This document shows, piece after piece, positions 16,950-26,703 of a stretch of 64,000 bases of DNA (positions are counted from its first letter, which is position 1; the number at the start of each line of letters is the position of its first letter). The notes below the pieces were generated by a model. That model ran no database searches, was not told the DNA's origin, and was given only the letters and a program-made list of their open reading frames with translations. Source of the DNA: Marinococcus sp. PL1-022 (GTDB taxonomy: Bacteria > Bacillota > Bacilli > Bacillales > Marinococcaceae); the NCBI RefSeq assembly GCF_033845285.1, contig NZ_JAWXCX010000001.1, forward strand, positions 2,123,495 to 2,187,494. The letters run 5' to 3'. Made by a program: the position numbers and the translations under genes.

Positions 16950-17705
16950 TTACAAATAAGTGAATTTACGTTTCGGACGGAAAAACAGCTGGACAAACAG
17001 AACCAATGCAGCCGCTGCTGCTGTCCAGGCTACCAGATCCACTTCCTGCCAGCGCTGAACAAAAATACCGGCAAACGCCCAAACAAACACCAGCGTATAT
17101 AAAATGTCACCCGTTTTTCGGTAAAATAAAATTACGGCCGCAGAAGCTGCGGCAATCGCAAGAGCAGTCCACCAGCTGCCGTCGATGATCCATCCGCGCA
17201 CGCCATTCGCCGTGAGTACAACACCAATGTTTGTAATGGAAGCGACCGTAACCCAGCCAAAATACACACTGATGGGCATCAGCAGAAGCCCGCGGCGGGG
17301 ACTCGTTTTAATTTTCATATAGATAATCCCCAGACTGAGCCACAGTCCCAGAATAGCCGCCATCGTGCCGTAAAATATTTCATAATGAAATAAAAACAGC
17401 CATAACACGTTAAATATACAGGACAGGACAAATGTATAGCCGATACCGGCATATATGTGCTCCTCCGTCGGTTTTGCGAAAAAAGCACGCAGCACCCATA
17501 AAATCATCAGCAGATAAATAACTCCCCATATCGAAAAGACGTAGCCTGCCGGGGTGAATAATACATTGAGGCTGTCTGATATGCTGCCGGTAGTCTGGCC
17601 GTTTAACGGCAGGGCGTTGGCAAGCCCGTTTACAGCAATAACTACCGCCAGGGCAAAAGCATTCAGAAGCTTAAGCTTCATAGAAGGAATGGAAAACATA
17701 AACAC
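16950..17705 (-). CDS. TspO/MBR-related tryptophan-rich membrane protein
   Basis: The 251-residue protein is almost entirely hydrophobic, with about eight segments. It shows TspO/MBR family features: FTPAGYVFSIWGVIYLLMI, the SCIFNVLWLFLFH segment and the aromatic WTAL and WAFAGI positions. TspO proteins bind porphyrins and act in stress responses. This longer form (about 250 rather than 160 residues) has extra helices at the C-terminus, and its ligand is unknown. The first residues MFMFSIPSM may be replaced by a start at the internal Met. It is transcribed alone and followed by a terminator. Confidence 0.75.
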   Translation of the reverse strand: MFMFSIPSMKLKLLNAFALAVVIAVNGLANALPLNGQTTGSISDSLNVLFTPAGYVFSIWGVIYLLMILWVLRAFFAKPTEEHIYAGIGYTFVLSCIFNVLWLFLFHYEIFYGTMAAILGLWLSLGIIYMKIKTSPRRGLLLMPISVYFGWVTVASITNIGVVLTANGVRGWIIDGSWWTALAIAAASAAVILFYRKTGDILYTLVFVWAFAGIFVQRWQEVDLVAWTAAAAALVLFVQLFFRPKRKFTYL

Positions 17706-17770
17706 CCACCTTTGATTAAAAGACCTGGCTGCAGCTTCTTCAGCTGCTTATATACTCTATGTTTATTTTA

Positions 17771-17805
17771 AAAAATCTTCCGGCCAATTTGACCGGAAGA
17801 TTTTT
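17771..17805 (-). terminator. Terminator after the aldo/keto reductase gene
   Basis: A 13-base stem built on AAAAATCTTCCGG and its complement surrounds a nine-base loop. Its A and T flanks make it usable in both directions. Confidence 0.85.
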
Positions 17806-17815
17806 GGACTTCTTT

Positions 17816-18634
17816 TTAGTTGATTTCTGCCGGTTTTGGTCCTTTACGGGCGCCTTTATCCAGACGGTTAATGGTCGCCATATCTTCATCCTCAAGCGTA
17901 AAGTCAAATACATCGATGTTGCTTTCAATGCGTTCCGGTGTCACTGATTTTGGAATGATGATCGTATCATTCTGCAGGTGCCAGCGCAGAACGACCTGGG
18001 CAGGATTTTTTCCATGCTTTTCTGCAATGCTTTGAATGTGTTCATCATTCAGCACTTCTCCACCCTGCATGATAGGGCTCCATGCTTCCACATAAATGTT
18101 TTTCCTTTTGCAGTAATCCTTTAATTCATTCTGAGCCAGGTAAGGGTGGCATTCCACCTGGTTTAATACCGGCTTCACTGTGCATTCGTTTAAAATTCTT
18201 TCCAGGTGCTCCACTTCAAAGTTACTTACGCCGATAGCTTTTACCTTGCCGTCTTCGTAAAGCTTTTCAAGCGCCTGGTACGTTTCTACATAATCGTCAT
18301 TTGCCGGCGTTGGCCAGTGAATCAGATATAAATCCACATAATCGAGTCCCAGGCGTTCCAGGCTGGCGTCAAATGCCTTCAGTGTGTTTTCGTAGCCGTG
18401 ATCAGAGTTCCATACCTTTGTCGTAATAAAGAGCTCTTCTCTTGGAATCCCGCTTGCTTTAATCGCGCGGCCGACTCCTTCTTCATTTTTGTAGATCATT
18501 GCCGTATCGATTGAACGATAGCCGGATTTCAGTGCATGAGCGACAGCCCGTTCAGCTTCATCATCACTTACCTGAAAAACACCAAAGCCAAGCTGAGGCA
18601 TTTGCAGCTGATTGTTTAAAGTTACGTAATCCAT
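17816..18634 (-). CDS. Aldo/keto reductase (YvgN/YtbE-like)
   Basis: The 272-residue NADPH-dependent reductase has the complete AKR tetrad: Asp and Tyr in SIDTAMIYKNE, Lys in TTKVWNSD and His in LIHWPTP. PKSVTPERIESN near the C-terminus binds the 2'-phosphate of NADPH. It resembles the Bacillus methylglyoxal/glyoxal reductases YvgN and YtbE, so detoxification of small reactive aldehydes is likely. The exact substrate is inferred. It is a single-gene unit with its own terminator. Confidence 0.9.
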   Translation of the reverse strand: MDYVTLNNQLQMPQLGFGVFQVSDDEAERAVAHALKSGYRSIDTAMIYKNEEGVGRAIKASGIPREELFITTKVWNSDHGYENTLKAFDASLERLGLDYVDLYLIHWPTPANDDYVETYQALEKLYEDGKVKAIGVSNFEVEHLERILNECTVKPVLNQVECHPYLAQNELKDYCKRKNIYVEAWSPIMQGGEVLNDEHIQSIAEKHGKNPAQVVLRWHLQNDTIIIPKSVTPERIESNIDVFDFTLEDEDMATINRLDKGARKGPKPAEIN

Positions 18635-18710
18635 TTTTGTATACCTTCTTTCTGTAAATGCTGTGACTATTACTGTATACCCGCTGCTTTTAAAATTACA
18701 CCTGCAGGAT

Positions 18711-19166
18711 TCACCGTTTTTTTACCAGACGCTGGAGATACTGCTTCCATTCCTTTACGCTTGCCGGCTTATTGCTGCCGCTTGAAACAGAGATCTGCAC
18801 CCCGTCCTCCATAAACGAAGCCGGAAAAGCTACATTGCCGATTGAAGGATCATCGGCACCGTTTACCAGCTGCCAGGGATGCTTATGCCTCGCAATCATT
18901 TGCTGGGCTGCCTTGTCCCCGGAAGCGGAAACAATCAGCCAGGCGTTATCCAGATCCTCCGGTTCGACCGTTTTTTGCTTCCAGCCCACCTTCTTTTCTT
19001 CCCACAGCTTTTTCAGACCGTGGGAGAGCTCCGGGGCCACAATTGTAACGAGAGCTTCCGCCTTTAACAGCTTGCCGGCTTTGCGTTCTGCCACGCTACC
19101 GCCACCGATGATTACGGCTTTTGTTTTGTGCATACTCACAGCTAATGGAAGAAGAAAGTCAGACAT
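18711..19166 (-). CDS. sirC: Precorrin-2 dehydrogenase (siroheme synthesis)
   Basis: The product of about 151 residues has a Rossmann motif near the N-terminus (AVIIGGGSVAERK) and belongs to the SirC/YlnF family. It oxidises precorrin-2 to sirohydrochlorin with NAD+. It lacks the SUMT domain of CysG, which is supplied by the gene at 19924. A longer in-frame reading to 19235 is possible. I choose ATG 19166 because it gives the family N-terminus MSDFLLPLAVSM and overlaps the sirB stop by eight bases. The C-terminal ferrochelatase-linked domain is short and basic (VKKR). Confidence 0.87.
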   Translation of the reverse strand: MSDFLLPLAVSMHKTKAVIIGGGSVAERKAGKLLKAEALVTIVAPELSHGLKKLWEEKKVGWKQKTVEPEDLDNAWLIVSASGDKAAQQMIARHKHPWQLVNGADDPSIGNVAFPASFMEDGVQISVSSGSNKPASVKEWKQYLQRLVKKR

Positions 19167-19914
19167 GAATGCCTGCGTCTTTCTCAAGCGTTTCAGCGAC
19201 CCGGGATTCAAGCACCGGGAGCAGCCGCTCGTCAAAGCCTAAAAAGTCGCACCTCATAAAATGTCCGGGTTTAGCCTGATTATAATGGGCTGCTGCTTCG
19301 TCCATTTCTTTTATGAGCAGGCCGACAAACATTAAATAGGGGAGAATGTAGACGGGGCGTGTGCCTTCAGCCAGCTCTTTCATTTTCTCCTGAAAACCCG
19401 GCTCGGCGGCGGCAAGGAAAGCTGTTTCCACCCTTGAGCGGCCGGTATGCTTCTCAAGCTCCCCGGCAATACGGTAAAAGTCTTCGATGGCTCCGGGATC
19501 CTTCGCCCCTCTGCCTACAAACAGGACGACTGCTTTTTTCTCCGGAACCCAGCCCTTTACACGGAGACGGTCCAGAAGAAGATCGTTAATACGGTCATGA
19601 ACACCAAAAGGGTCACCATACTGAATAGTTACTTCAGGGTGCATTTGCTCTACCTTTTCGAGCTCTTCCGGGATATCCTTTTTAATATGACCAGCCGAAA
19701 GCAAAAGCACAGGCACAACTGCCAGGGTATCGGCGCCATTTTCAATGCACTCCACAGCACTTGTGACGATATCCGGCTCTGCCAATTCCAGAAAGCAGGT
19801 CTTCTGCTCGTATTCCGGGAAAGCGGCTCCCGCTTTTTTTGTAAAAGCTTTTACCTGTTCATTACCTTCAGGGACTCTCGTTCCGTGTCCAACAAACAAA
19901 ATAGCCTTCATCAT
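19159..19914 (-). CDS. sirB: Sirohydrochlorin ferrochelatase
   Basis: The 251-residue CbiX/SirB-family chelatase starts MMKAILFVGHGTRVPEGNEQ, with the conserved metal-binding His at GHGTR. A second half-repeat includes VLLSAGHIKKDIPEEL with another His. It inserts Fe2+ into sirohydrochlorin to give siroheme for sulfite and nitrite reductase. AAGGAGG precedes two consecutive ATG codons. It lies between the SUMT fusion and sirC with a nine-base gap and an eight-base overlap, so the three genes form one unit. Confidence 0.92.
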   Translation of the reverse strand: MMKAILFVGHGTRVPEGNEQVKAFTKKAGAAFPEYEQKTCFLELAEPDIVTSAVECIENGADTLAVVPVLLLSAGHIKKDIPEELEKVEQMHPEVTIQYGDPFGVHDRINDLLLDRLRVKGWVPEKKAVVLFVGRGAKDPGAIEDFYRIAGELEKHTGRSRVETAFLAAAEPGFQEKMKELAEGTRPVYILPYLMFVGLLIKEMDEAAAHYNQAKPGHFMRCDFLGFDERLLPVLESRVAETLEKDAGIHV

Positions 19915-19923
19915 GGTTCCTCC

Positions 19924-21381
19924 TTAAAGAATAGGGCTGAAGCATTTTTGAATAGAGGCGGTCACCGCCTGCGCTGCAGCCCCTGCTGTCATATTCACAT
20001 GGATTCCGTGTTTTTCAGCTTGTTCCTTCGTGCGTTCACCAATGCATACCACCGTTTTTTGTGACCACCATCGTCCAGCATCTCCATTATACAGGTGGTT
20101 TATTTTTTCCACCGCAGTCGTGACAGCTTTTCTACATGGGAAAATCACTGTGTTGATGGAGTCATCCACCAACAGCCGCTCAAGTGTGTGATCTGAAGAA
20201 GCGGCACTCTTTAACACATGCCCAATATCACTGCTGCCCTGAGGAGCGATCTCTTCTATCCATGCCTCACTTCCAATGATGTGAACATTCCCAGCAGATT
20301 TCCATTCCTCTTTTGGACGAAATTCGGGAAGGATACCGTAATCCTTCCATTTTTCTTCCGCCCGGCGGGTTGCAGCTGTAAGAAGGCAGTTCACCTGTCT
20401 CAGATCCAGACTCCATTTCTTCAGCTGAGCTATAAACGCTTCAACGTCACTGGCTGTTTCAAATATAATTTCATCATAGGGAAGATCCTTTTGCAGGTGG
20501 GTAAGCTCCGGCAGTGTTTCTTCCCATACAGGCCCTTCATACACCTCTGCGCCCTGACTTTTCCATTCGCTGCTCCATTTGCCTGCCCCCGGTGTTGTAC
20601 GCACGTGCCACATGTATCGGCCAAACAACGGGAGCTCTTCAAACCAGGTCGAGACCGGCCCTGCCTTAACAACATTGCCGACCAGCGTAATCGAAGGATT
20701 TTCAATCGCATGCTTTTGCACAATATCATTGATATCTGCAAGGGTGCCCTTCACCGTCCGCTGCTTTGAATAAGTGCCCCACTCAACTACCATCACAGCC
20801 GTATCCTCAGGCTTCCCCGCTTCTATGAGGCGTTTCGTAATAAAGGGAAGGTTTTTGACTCCCATGTAAAAGGCGACCGTATCAATGCTTTTGGCAAGCG
20901 GCTCCCAATCCAGATCCGGCTCTCCTGTTTCCTTCTTCGTATGGGCCGTGATCGCTGCGAAGCTTCCCGAATAATCCCGGTGAGTCACAGGTACGCCGGC
21001 ATAAAGCGGGGCGGCTATACCGGATGTGATTCCGGGGACGATTTCGTAGTCAATATCGTTTTCCTCCATCACGGCTGCTTCTTCCCCTACTCTTCCAAAT
21101 ACGCCGGGGTCACCGCCCTTAAGGCGCACTACTTTTTTTCCCTCCCGGCTTTTTTCCACCATCATTTTCTGGATCACTTCCTGCCGCAGAATATGCTTTT
21201 GCGGCAGCTTTCCACAGTATATACGTTCCGCTTCAATCGGAGCCTGTTCCAGAAGAAGCGGGTTGACCAGCCTGTCATAAAAGATGACATCCGCCTGGCG
21301 GATGCATTCTGCTCCGCGCACGGTCAGAAGGCCTTCATTTCCGGGCCCTGCTCCTACTAAATAAACTTTCCCATCTGCCAC
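19924..21381 (-). CDS. Uroporphyrinogen-III C-methyltransferase fused to a uroporphyrinogen-III synthase-like domain
   Basis: The 485-residue protein is a fusion. Residues 1 to about 240 are a SAM-dependent SUMT (YlnD/CobA): VYLVGAGPGNEGLLTVRG, VVRLKGGDPGVFGRVGEE and PLYAGVPVTHRDYSGS. Residues from about 250 to the end resemble HemD, with alternating strands and helices ending in KTVVCIGERTKEQAEKHGI. The HemD half is less conserved and could be regulatory or degenerate. Together they would convert hydroxymethylbilane to precorrin-2. The start is GTG with AAAGGAGG six bases ahead. The upstream terminator suggests an independent promoter or partial read-through. Confidence 0.85.
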   Translation of the reverse strand: MADGKVYLVGAGPGNEGLLTVRGAECIRQADVIFYDRLVNPLLLEQAPIEAERIYCGKLPQKHILRQEVIQKMMVEKSREGKKVVRLKGGDPGVFGRVGEEAAVMEENDIDYEIVPGITSGIAAPLYAGVPVTHRDYSGSFAAITAHTKKETGEPDLDWEPLAKSIDTVAFYMGVKNLPFITKRLIEAGKPEDTAVMVVEWGTYSKQRTVKGTLADINDIVQKHAIENPSITLVGNVVKAGPVSTWFEELPLFGRYMWHVRTTPGAGKWSSEWKSQGAEVYEGPVWEETLPELTHLQKDLPYDEIIFETASDVEAFIAQLKKWSLDLRQVNCLLTAATRRAEEKWKDYGILPEFRPKEEWKSAGNVHIIGSEAWIEEIAPQGSSDIGHVLKSAASSDHTLERLLVDDSINTVIFPCRKAVTTAVEKINHLYNGDAGRWWSQKTVVCIGERTKEQAEKHGIHVNMTAGAAAQAVTASIQKCFSPIL

Positions 21382-21411
21382 CCAACTCCTCCTTTCCCTC
21401 TATCAAATGGT

Positions 21412-21444
21412 AAAAAAGGACACGGCTTAACAGCCCGCGTCCTC
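21412..21444 (-). terminator. Intrinsic terminator between cysC and the SUMT fusion gene
   Basis: On the minus strand AGGACGCGGGC pairs imperfectly with GCCGTGTCCT and is followed by T6. It lies just after the cysC stop and about 30 bases before the SUMT start, splitting the sulfate and siroheme genes. Confidence 0.7.
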
Positions 21445-21457
21445 TACGTATCTTGCT

Positions 21458-22069
21458 TTATTGTTCTTCGATATAATTCCAGTTCACTAAAGCGTCCACT
21501 ACTTCCTGGGCGGATTCTTCAATGGATTTTTGTTCGGTATTTACCGTAAGCTCCGGGTTTTCCGGTTCTTCATAGGGCGCGTTGATCCCGGTAAAGGAAG
21601 GGATTTCTCCGGAGCGCGCTTTTTTATACAAGCCCTTTGGGTCCCGTTCTTCACAAGCTTCGAGGCTCGCCTCTACATATACTTCGATAAATTCTCCATC
21701 CGGGAGCAGTTCACGCACCTGGTGGCGGTCCTCCCGGTACGGGGAAATAAAAGCGGTGCTGACAATCTGCCCGCTGTCAACGAACAGCTTTGCCACTTCT
21801 CCGATGCGTCGGATGTTTTCTGTCCGGTCCTCCGGGGAAAAGCCAAGATCCTTATTCAGACCGTGACGTACATTGTCTCCATCAAGCACATAAGTATGGC
21901 TCCCGCGTTCAAAAAGCTTCCGGGAGACGGCGTTTGCAAGCGTGGATTTACCGGACCCGGAAAGACCGGTAAACCAGAGCACAAAGCTTTGATGCTTATT
22001 TTTTTCCTGACGTTCTTCTTTGGATACCGAGGCGTCGTGCCAGACGATATCTGTGGATTTAGACCCCAT
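21458..22069 (-). CDS. cysC: Adenylyl-sulfate kinase
   Basis: The 203-residue APS kinase has P-loop GLSGSGKST, the [16 protein letters not shown] substrate motif and the family C-terminal region [20 protein letters not shown]. It phosphorylates adenosine 5'-phosphosulfate to PAPS. AGGAGG precedes the ATG. It follows sat by 17 bases and is the last gene before a terminator. Since the reductase upstream has the Fe-S cysteines typical of APS-using enzymes, the kinase may be for flexible use or for PAPS-dependent sulfation. Confidence 0.95.
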   Translation of the reverse strand: MGSKSTDIVWHDASVSKEERQEKNKHQSFVLWFTGLSGSGKSTLANAVSRKLFERGSHTYVLDGDNVRHGLNKDLGFSPEDRTENIRRIGEVAKLFVDSGQIVSTAFISPYREDRHQVRELLPDGEFIEVYVEASLEACEERDPKGLYKKARSGEIPSFTGINAPYEEPENPELTVNTEQKSIEESAQEVVDALVNWNYIEEQ

Positions 22070-22086
22070 CGTTTTCCTCCTGTCGT

Positions 22087-23235
22087 TTATGAATTGGAAG
22101 TCTGGCTCTGCATGCCGCGAATCAATACTTCCACGACCTCCGGACGGCTGAACTCTTTTGGAGGCATTTCGCCATTGGTCAGCATGGCACGCACTTTCGT
22201 ACCGGAAAGAATGACATGGTCAGCTTTGTCGTGTGGGCACGTTTTCGCTGTCGCCATGTTTTCACATTTCAGGCAGTAAAAGGAATGCTCAAAGAAGCGC
22301 AGCTGAATGCCAAGTTCTTCAAACGTAAACTCGGAGAAAATTTCCTGGGCATCATACGTTCCGTAATAGTCACCGACACCCGCATGGTCACGGCCGACAA
22401 TAAAGTGGGTGCAGCCGTAATTTTTACGTACCATGGCATGAAATATTGCTTCTCTCGGTCCTGCATAACGCATAGCGGCAGGAAATACGGCTAAAAATGT
22501 CCGGTTTTCAGGATAGTATTCGTCGAGGATGGTCTCATAGCTTTCCATGCGCACATCGGCAGGAATATCATCTGATTTTGTTGCCCCGACAAGCGGGTTT
22601 AAAAACAGGCCGTCCACGGTTTCAAGTGCTGCCTTCTGAATATATTCGTGTGCCCGGTGGACAGGATTTCTCGTTTGAAAGCCTACCACCGTATTCCAGC
22701 CACGGCTTTCAAAGGCACTGCGTGTTTCTTCCGGATCCAGATAATAGTTTTCAAACTGCTCATGGCTGATTTCTTTTACCAGCGTAATTTTGCCGGAAGC
22801 ATACGTATCCGGACGATCATACATTTTCTTTACGCCGGGGTGGGCTTCTTCTTCGGTGCGGTATACTTCTCTTGCTTCCCGCTTCTTATCCGGAGCATAG
22901 AATCCTTCAAGTTCAATCGTACCGTACGTTTCTCCGTCAAAAACCAGGCGTGCTTCCTCTCCTGCTTTCAATTCCTCTGCTTTTTCCTTTGTGACCGGCA
23001 GGGTAATCGGAATGCTCCAGACCGTGCCATTCGAAAGGCGCATCGAAGAAACCACTGAGTTGTAGTCCTCTTCGCTCATGAAGCCTTCGAGCGGGCTGAA
23101 CGCGCCGTTGGAGAGCAGCTCGAGGTCGGATAAAGCTACCTCATCAAGCTCAATTTGTTTTTGAATGGATGAAACGTCTTTGGTTAAATCCTTACGATTT
23201 ACTAATTTTCCACCGTGTGGAGTACTTAAAGCCAT
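22087..23235 (-). CDS. sat: Sulfate adenylyltransferase (ATP sulfurylase)
   Basis: The enzyme has about 382 residues and makes APS from sulfate and [21 protein letters not shown] and [12 protein letters not shown] are the nucleotide-binding signatures of the monofunctional Sat family. [16 protein letters not shown] motif gives the zinc-type cysteines found in Bacillus Sat. ATG 23235 is better spaced from AGAAGGGAC than the ATG six bases earlier. It lies between cysH and cysC in the sulfate-activation operon. No sulfate permease gene is linked. Confidence 0.95.
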   Translation of the reverse strand: MALSTPHGGKLVNRKDLTKDVSSIQKQIELDEVALSDLELLSNGAFSPLEGFMSEEDYNSVVSSMRLSNGTVWSIPITLPVTKEKAEELKAGEEARLVFDGETYGTIELEGFYAPDKKREAREVYRTEEEAHPGVKKMYDRPDTYASGKITLVKEISHEQFENYYLDPEETRSAFESRGWNTVVGFQTRNPVHRAHEYIQKAALETVDGLFLNPLVGATKSDDIPADVRMESYETILDEYYPENRTFLAVFPAAMRYAGPREAIFHAMVRKNYGCTHFIVGRDHAGVGDYYGTYDAQEIFSEFTFEELGIQLRFFEHSFYCLKCENMATAKTCPHDKADHVILSGTKVRAMLTNGEMPPKEFSRPEVVEVLIRGMQSQTSNS

Positions 23236-23264
23236 GATCATCGTCCCTTCTTCATCTTAATTCA

Positions 23265-23972
23265 TCAGCGGTGCAGGCCGCATTCTGTTTTTCCGCTTCC
23301 TGTCCACCGGCCGCTGCGGAGATCGTCGCCCTCGAGCACTTTCGCCGTGCACTGTACACAGCCGATACTTGGATAGTTCTGCTCATGCAGCTCATTGTAA
23401 GGAAGGCTGTTGTCTTCGATATAGGCCCAGATATCATCCCACGTCCAGTGGATCAAAGGACAGATTTTAATCGATTCAAACCGTTTATCCTCGTTTACAA
23501 ACTGCGTGTTGCGGCGGGTCAGCGACTGCGATCTGCGCAGGCCGGACATCCAGGCGCCGTATTGGCTTAATTCATTTTCGAGTGGCTGCAGCTTCCGAAT
23601 ACCGCAGCAGCGGTCCGGATCTGTTTCCCAGAGTCTTTCGCCTTCCTGGGCTGCCTGCTGTTTAGGAGACAGTTCCGGCTTCAGCATTTTAATGTTTAAC
23701 TCCGGATACTTTTCACGAACTGCATCAATTACATCATACGTTTCTTTAAAATGAAACTGGGTGTCAAGAAAAGCAATGGTTGCATCTGGTTTCACCTGGC
23801 TGATTAAATCAATCAATACAATTCCTTCAGCTCCAAAACTGCATGCATACACTAAATCATCGCCGTATTCGCCGTAGGCCCAGCGGATAACTTCAAGCGC
23901 ACTTTGTCCTTCCAGCACTTCGTTATTCACTTGCTCCAGTTCATTTGTCTGCAGGGAATCGTATACTATCAT
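23265..23972 (-). CDS. cysH: Phosphoadenylyl/adenylyl-sulfate reductase
   Basis: The product of about 235 residues reduces activated sulfate to sulfite. It has the PP-loop-like start SFGAEGIVLIDLI and the C-terminal ECGLH catalytic Cys motif. It also has two Cys pairs, CC in DRCCGIRK and CxxC in GCVQCTAK, which bind a 4Fe-4S cluster in the Bacillus-type enzymes that can use APS. I prefer ATG 23972 to the upstream ATG 24014, since AAAGGGATGG lies before the former. It is the first gene of the cluster. Confidence 0.92.
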   Translation of the reverse strand: MIVYDSLQTNELEQVNNEVLEGQSALEVIRWAYGEYGDDLVYACSFGAEGIVLIDLISQVKPDATIAFLDTQFHFKETYDVIDAVREKYPELNIKMLKPELSPKQQAAQEGERLWETDPDRCCGIRKLQPLENELSQYGAWMSGLRRSQSLTRRNTQFVNEDKRFESIKICPLIHWTWDDIWAYIEDNSLPYNELHEQNYPSIGCVQCTAKVLEGDDLRSGRWTGSGKTECGLHR

Positions 23973-24277
23973 GCGCTTCCATCCCTTTCCCTTTAATATT
24001 GTACCTGTTTCCATAAAAAATGAAAATCTTATTTTAAAGGCCTTGAAATCCTTAGTAAGTTTATCAGGTTTAATAGCTTATAGTATATTTTAGTGGGTAC
24101 ATTTTGCAAAGTCAACAATACAAATCGTTTAACTAGGGATTATTTCCGCGGGAATACTTTCCGATTTTCTTTTTCCTGTCAGCATTAGCTTTCACATCAG
24201 TATTTATGGCATAATATAAAAGGATCTTTCTTTCAAACTCAACATTGGTTCAACGCACAATTTTTAGGAGGCTACAA

Positions 24278-25273
24278 ATGAAATTTATCGATAACGAAGG
24301 TATAAATGACCCGAGAATCAATTTAGCCATCGAAGAATTTGCTTTAAAAAACATGGATCTCGAGAAGGATGAAATGTATTTGCTTTTTTATGTAAATAAT
24401 CCTTCTATTATAATCGGGAAAAATCAAAACACCATTGAAGAAATCAACACTGATTGTGTGGAAAAGCACAACATCCAGGTGGTACGGCGCCTTTCCGGCG
24501 GCGGTGCAGTGTATCATGATTTAGGCAATTTAAATTTCAGTTTTTTAACAAAGGATGACGGCAACAGCTTTCAAAATTTCCAAAAATTCACACAGCCAAT
24601 CGTCAACGCTCTAAATAACATCGGGGTTCCGGCCGAAATGTCCGGGCGCAATGATTTACAGGCTAACGGAAAAAAAATTTCCGGCAACGCCCAGTTTGCC
24701 ACAAAAGGAAGAATGTTCAGCCACGGCACCCTGATGCTTGATTCGGAAATTGAAAATGTCGTAGCTGCGCTGAATGTAAAAGACGAGAAAATCCGCTCGA
24801 AAGGAATTAAGTCCATTCGGAGCCGTGTCGGAAATATCAATGAATTTTTGGATGAACCATTGTCTGTAGAAGCCTTCAAACAGCTCATTCTGCGGTATAT
24901 TTTTGGGAGCGACGAGGAGATCGAGCAGTACCGCCTTACCGATGAAGACTGGAAGGAAATTCATAAAATATCTAATGATCGTTACAGCAACTGGGACTGG
25001 AACTACGGCAAATCCCCAGCTTTTGATATTCACCGCAGCAAAAAATTCGATGCCGGCATGCTCGACATCCGCTTCAACGTCAAAAAAGGCGTGATTCAGG
25101 AAACGAAAATATACGGGGACTTTTTTGGTACCGGAAACGTAGAGGATCTCCAGGAAGCACTTCAGGGTACGAAGTATGAACGCGATGCCATTTATAAAAC
25201 ATTATCCCAGTTTGATCTGTATACGTATTTTGGAGCTATTTCCATTGATGAAGTAGTGGACTTAATTTATTAA
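24278..25273 (+). CDS. lplJ: Lipoate-protein ligase
   Basis: The 331-residue protein closely follows the Bacillus LplJ layout: MKFIDNEGINDPRINLAIEE, YVNNPSIIIGKNQNTIEEIN, VVRRLSGGGAVYHDLGNLNF and SGRNDLQ with KISGNAQ, the lipoyl-AMP-binding residues. It scavenges lipoate and attaches it to the lipoyl domains of dehydrogenase complexes or GcvH. ATG 24278 follows TTAGGAGG at good spacing. The in-frame extension upstream lacks a ribosome site. It is divergent from cysH across a gap of about 300 bases that holds both promoters. Confidence 0.95.
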   Translation: MKFIDNEGINDPRINLAIEEFALKNMDLEKDEMYLLFYVNNPSIIIGKNQNTIEEINTDCVEKHNIQVVRRLSGGGAVYHDLGNLNFSFLTKDDGNSFQNFQKFTQPIVNALNNIGVPAEMSGRNDLQANGKKISGNAQFATKGRMFSHGTLMLDSEIENVVAALNVKDEKIRSKGIKSIRSRVGNINEFLDEPLSVEAFKQLILRYIFGSDEEIEQYRLTDEDWKEIHKISNDRYSNWDWNYGKSPAFDIHRSKKFDAGMLDIRFNVKKGVIQETKIYGDFFGTGNVEDLQEALQGTKYERDAIYKTLSQFDLYTYFGAISIDEVVDLIY

Positions 25274-25404
25274 TCCAGCTGCATTTTTTGTAAAAATGGG
25301 TAATTACTCATATTTTACGTGACCTTAGGCCCTTATTTAAGTACCCCCACTCCTCTACAATTAAATACTAGAGACTAATAACCCGGAAAAGGTGAGTAAA
25401 TAAA

Positions 25405-26409
25405 ATGGCATTAACAGAAATAGGTATTGATTTAGGAACTGCTAATATTCTCGTTTACACGAAAGAAAAAGGCATTATTCTTAACGAGCCTTCCGTTGTA
25501 GCCCTTCATATCGATACAAAAGAAGTCTACGCTGTAGGTACAGAAGCAAAGGAAATGGTTGGAAAAACTCCGGCCAATATCATCGCCACCCGTCCAATGA
25601 AAGAAGGCGTTATTGCAGATTATGACATCACTTCTGCCATGCTTTCCCACATAATGAAGAAAATTCAAAAAGAATCAGGCTTCACTCTCCGCAAGCCAAA
25701 GGTCGTCGTATGTACGCCGTGCGATTCCACTTCCGTAGAACGCCGGGCCATCCGTGATGCAGTACTTGGCTGCGGAGCTAAATCTGTCTCCTTAATCGAA
25801 GAACCAATTGCAGCAGCGCTCGGCGCAGAGCTGCCTGTAGACGAGCCTAAGGCGAACGTCATCGTCGATATTGGCGGAGGCACGACAGAGGTTGGCATTA
25901 TTTCCTACGGCGGCATTGTTTCCTCCCGGGCGATCCGCCGAGGCGGAGACCATATGGATGAGAGCATTACCCAGCACGTCCGCAAGGAATATAATATGCT
26001 GATCGGCGAACGTACCGCTGAAAATATCAAAATGGAGATCGGCTCCGCTATCCCCGACGGTGAAGTCCGTACGATGGAAATCCGGGGCAGAGATCTTGTA
26101 AACGGGCTGCCGAAAACCATCACCCTGGAGTCACCGGAAATTCACCGGGCTATCACAGAAACTCTCGATCAGATTCTGGAAACTATTCGTGTTACTCTCG
26201 AGCAGTGTCCGCCTGAACTGAGCGGCGACATCGTCGATCAGGGAATTGTTCTCACCGGTGGGGGCGCGCTTTTGAACGACCTTCAGGACTGGCTGAGCCG
26301 CCAGATTGTAGTACCGGTTCACCTTGCCTCTTCCCCTCTTGAAGCTGTCGCGATCGGTACCGGTAAATCGTTGGCAATGATCAACAGTCTGCAGAAAGCC
26401 TCCATGTAA
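25405..26409 (+). CDS. mreBH: MreBH-type rod-shape actin homologue
   Basis: The 334-residue actin-like ATPase starts [20 protein letters not shown], with phosphate-2 motif [19 protein letters not shown] and adenosine motif [12 protein letters not shown]. The sequence resembles Bacillus MreBH more than MreB or Mbl, and it sits alone rather than in the mreBCD cluster. MreBH guides cell-wall elongation and LytE localisation in rod-shaped bacilli. AAAGGTGAG precedes the ATG. A strong terminator follows. The distinction from Mbl rests on recall of the B. subtilis proteins. Confidence 0.88.
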   Translation: MALTEIGIDLGTANILVYTKEKGIILNEPSVVALHIDTKEVYAVGTEAKEMVGKTPANIIATRPMKEGVIADYDITSAMLSHIMKKIQKESGFTLRKPKVVVCTPCDSTSVERRAIRDAVLGCGAKSVSLIEEPIAAALGAELPVDEPKANVIVDIGGGTTEVGIISYGGIVSSRAIRRGGDHMDESITQHVRKEYNMLIGERTAENIKMEIGSAIPDGEVRTMEIRGRDLVNGLPKTITLESPEIHRAITETLDQILETIRVTLEQCPPELSGDIVDQGIVLTGGGALLNDLQDWLSRQIVVPVHLASSPLEAVAIGTGKSLAMINSLQKASM

Positions 26410-26414
26410 TAAAC

Positions 26415-26456
26415 AAAAATCGTCCTCAGGTTTTTATGCCTGTGGGCGATTTTTTC
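26415..26456 (+). terminator. Terminator of mreBH, same family as the hairpin at 28192
   Basis: A 16-base stem with two G-T-type mismatches and a TTTTTATG loop is followed by a T run. Its right arm plus loop is identical in inverted orientation to the hairpin at 28192-28232. Confidence 0.85.
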
Positions 26457-26457
26457 A

Positions 26458-26672
26458 GAATGTTGATTAACTATTATCACCAGAAGCATCTCCAACATAG
26501 TCTTCTGGTTCTTTTTATGTAAAATATGGATATTTTTTCTTATCTTCGGTATTTATGCATGCAAAGAGTCTTATGCTGCTTCAGTTTTTGCCCGGTTGTG
26601 TGCAATTTTCTTCAAAGATTTCGGAAGAAATCAAGAAAAAAGCCGCCTAATGGCGACTTTATCAACAGCCTG
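26458..26672. repeat. Short non-coding segment with TGTTGATT-type inverted ends
   Basis: The segment begins CAGAATGTTGATTAAC and ends, read from the other strand, CAGGCTGTTGATAAAG, so it has related inverted ends of about 16 bases. Inside are the hairpin CCAGAAG/CTTCTGG and the epimerase terminator. It contains no plausible gene. It resembles a small relative of the 27662-28192 element. Confidence 0.4.
26636..26660 (-). terminator. Terminator of the NAD-dependent epimerase gene
   Basis: GCCGCC pairs with GGCGAC around TAAT, with T6 on the minus strand, about 45 bases beyond the stop at 26704. Confidence 0.65.
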
Positions 26673-26703
26673 ATTTGTAATTATACAGCGTGATATGTGT
26701 GTT

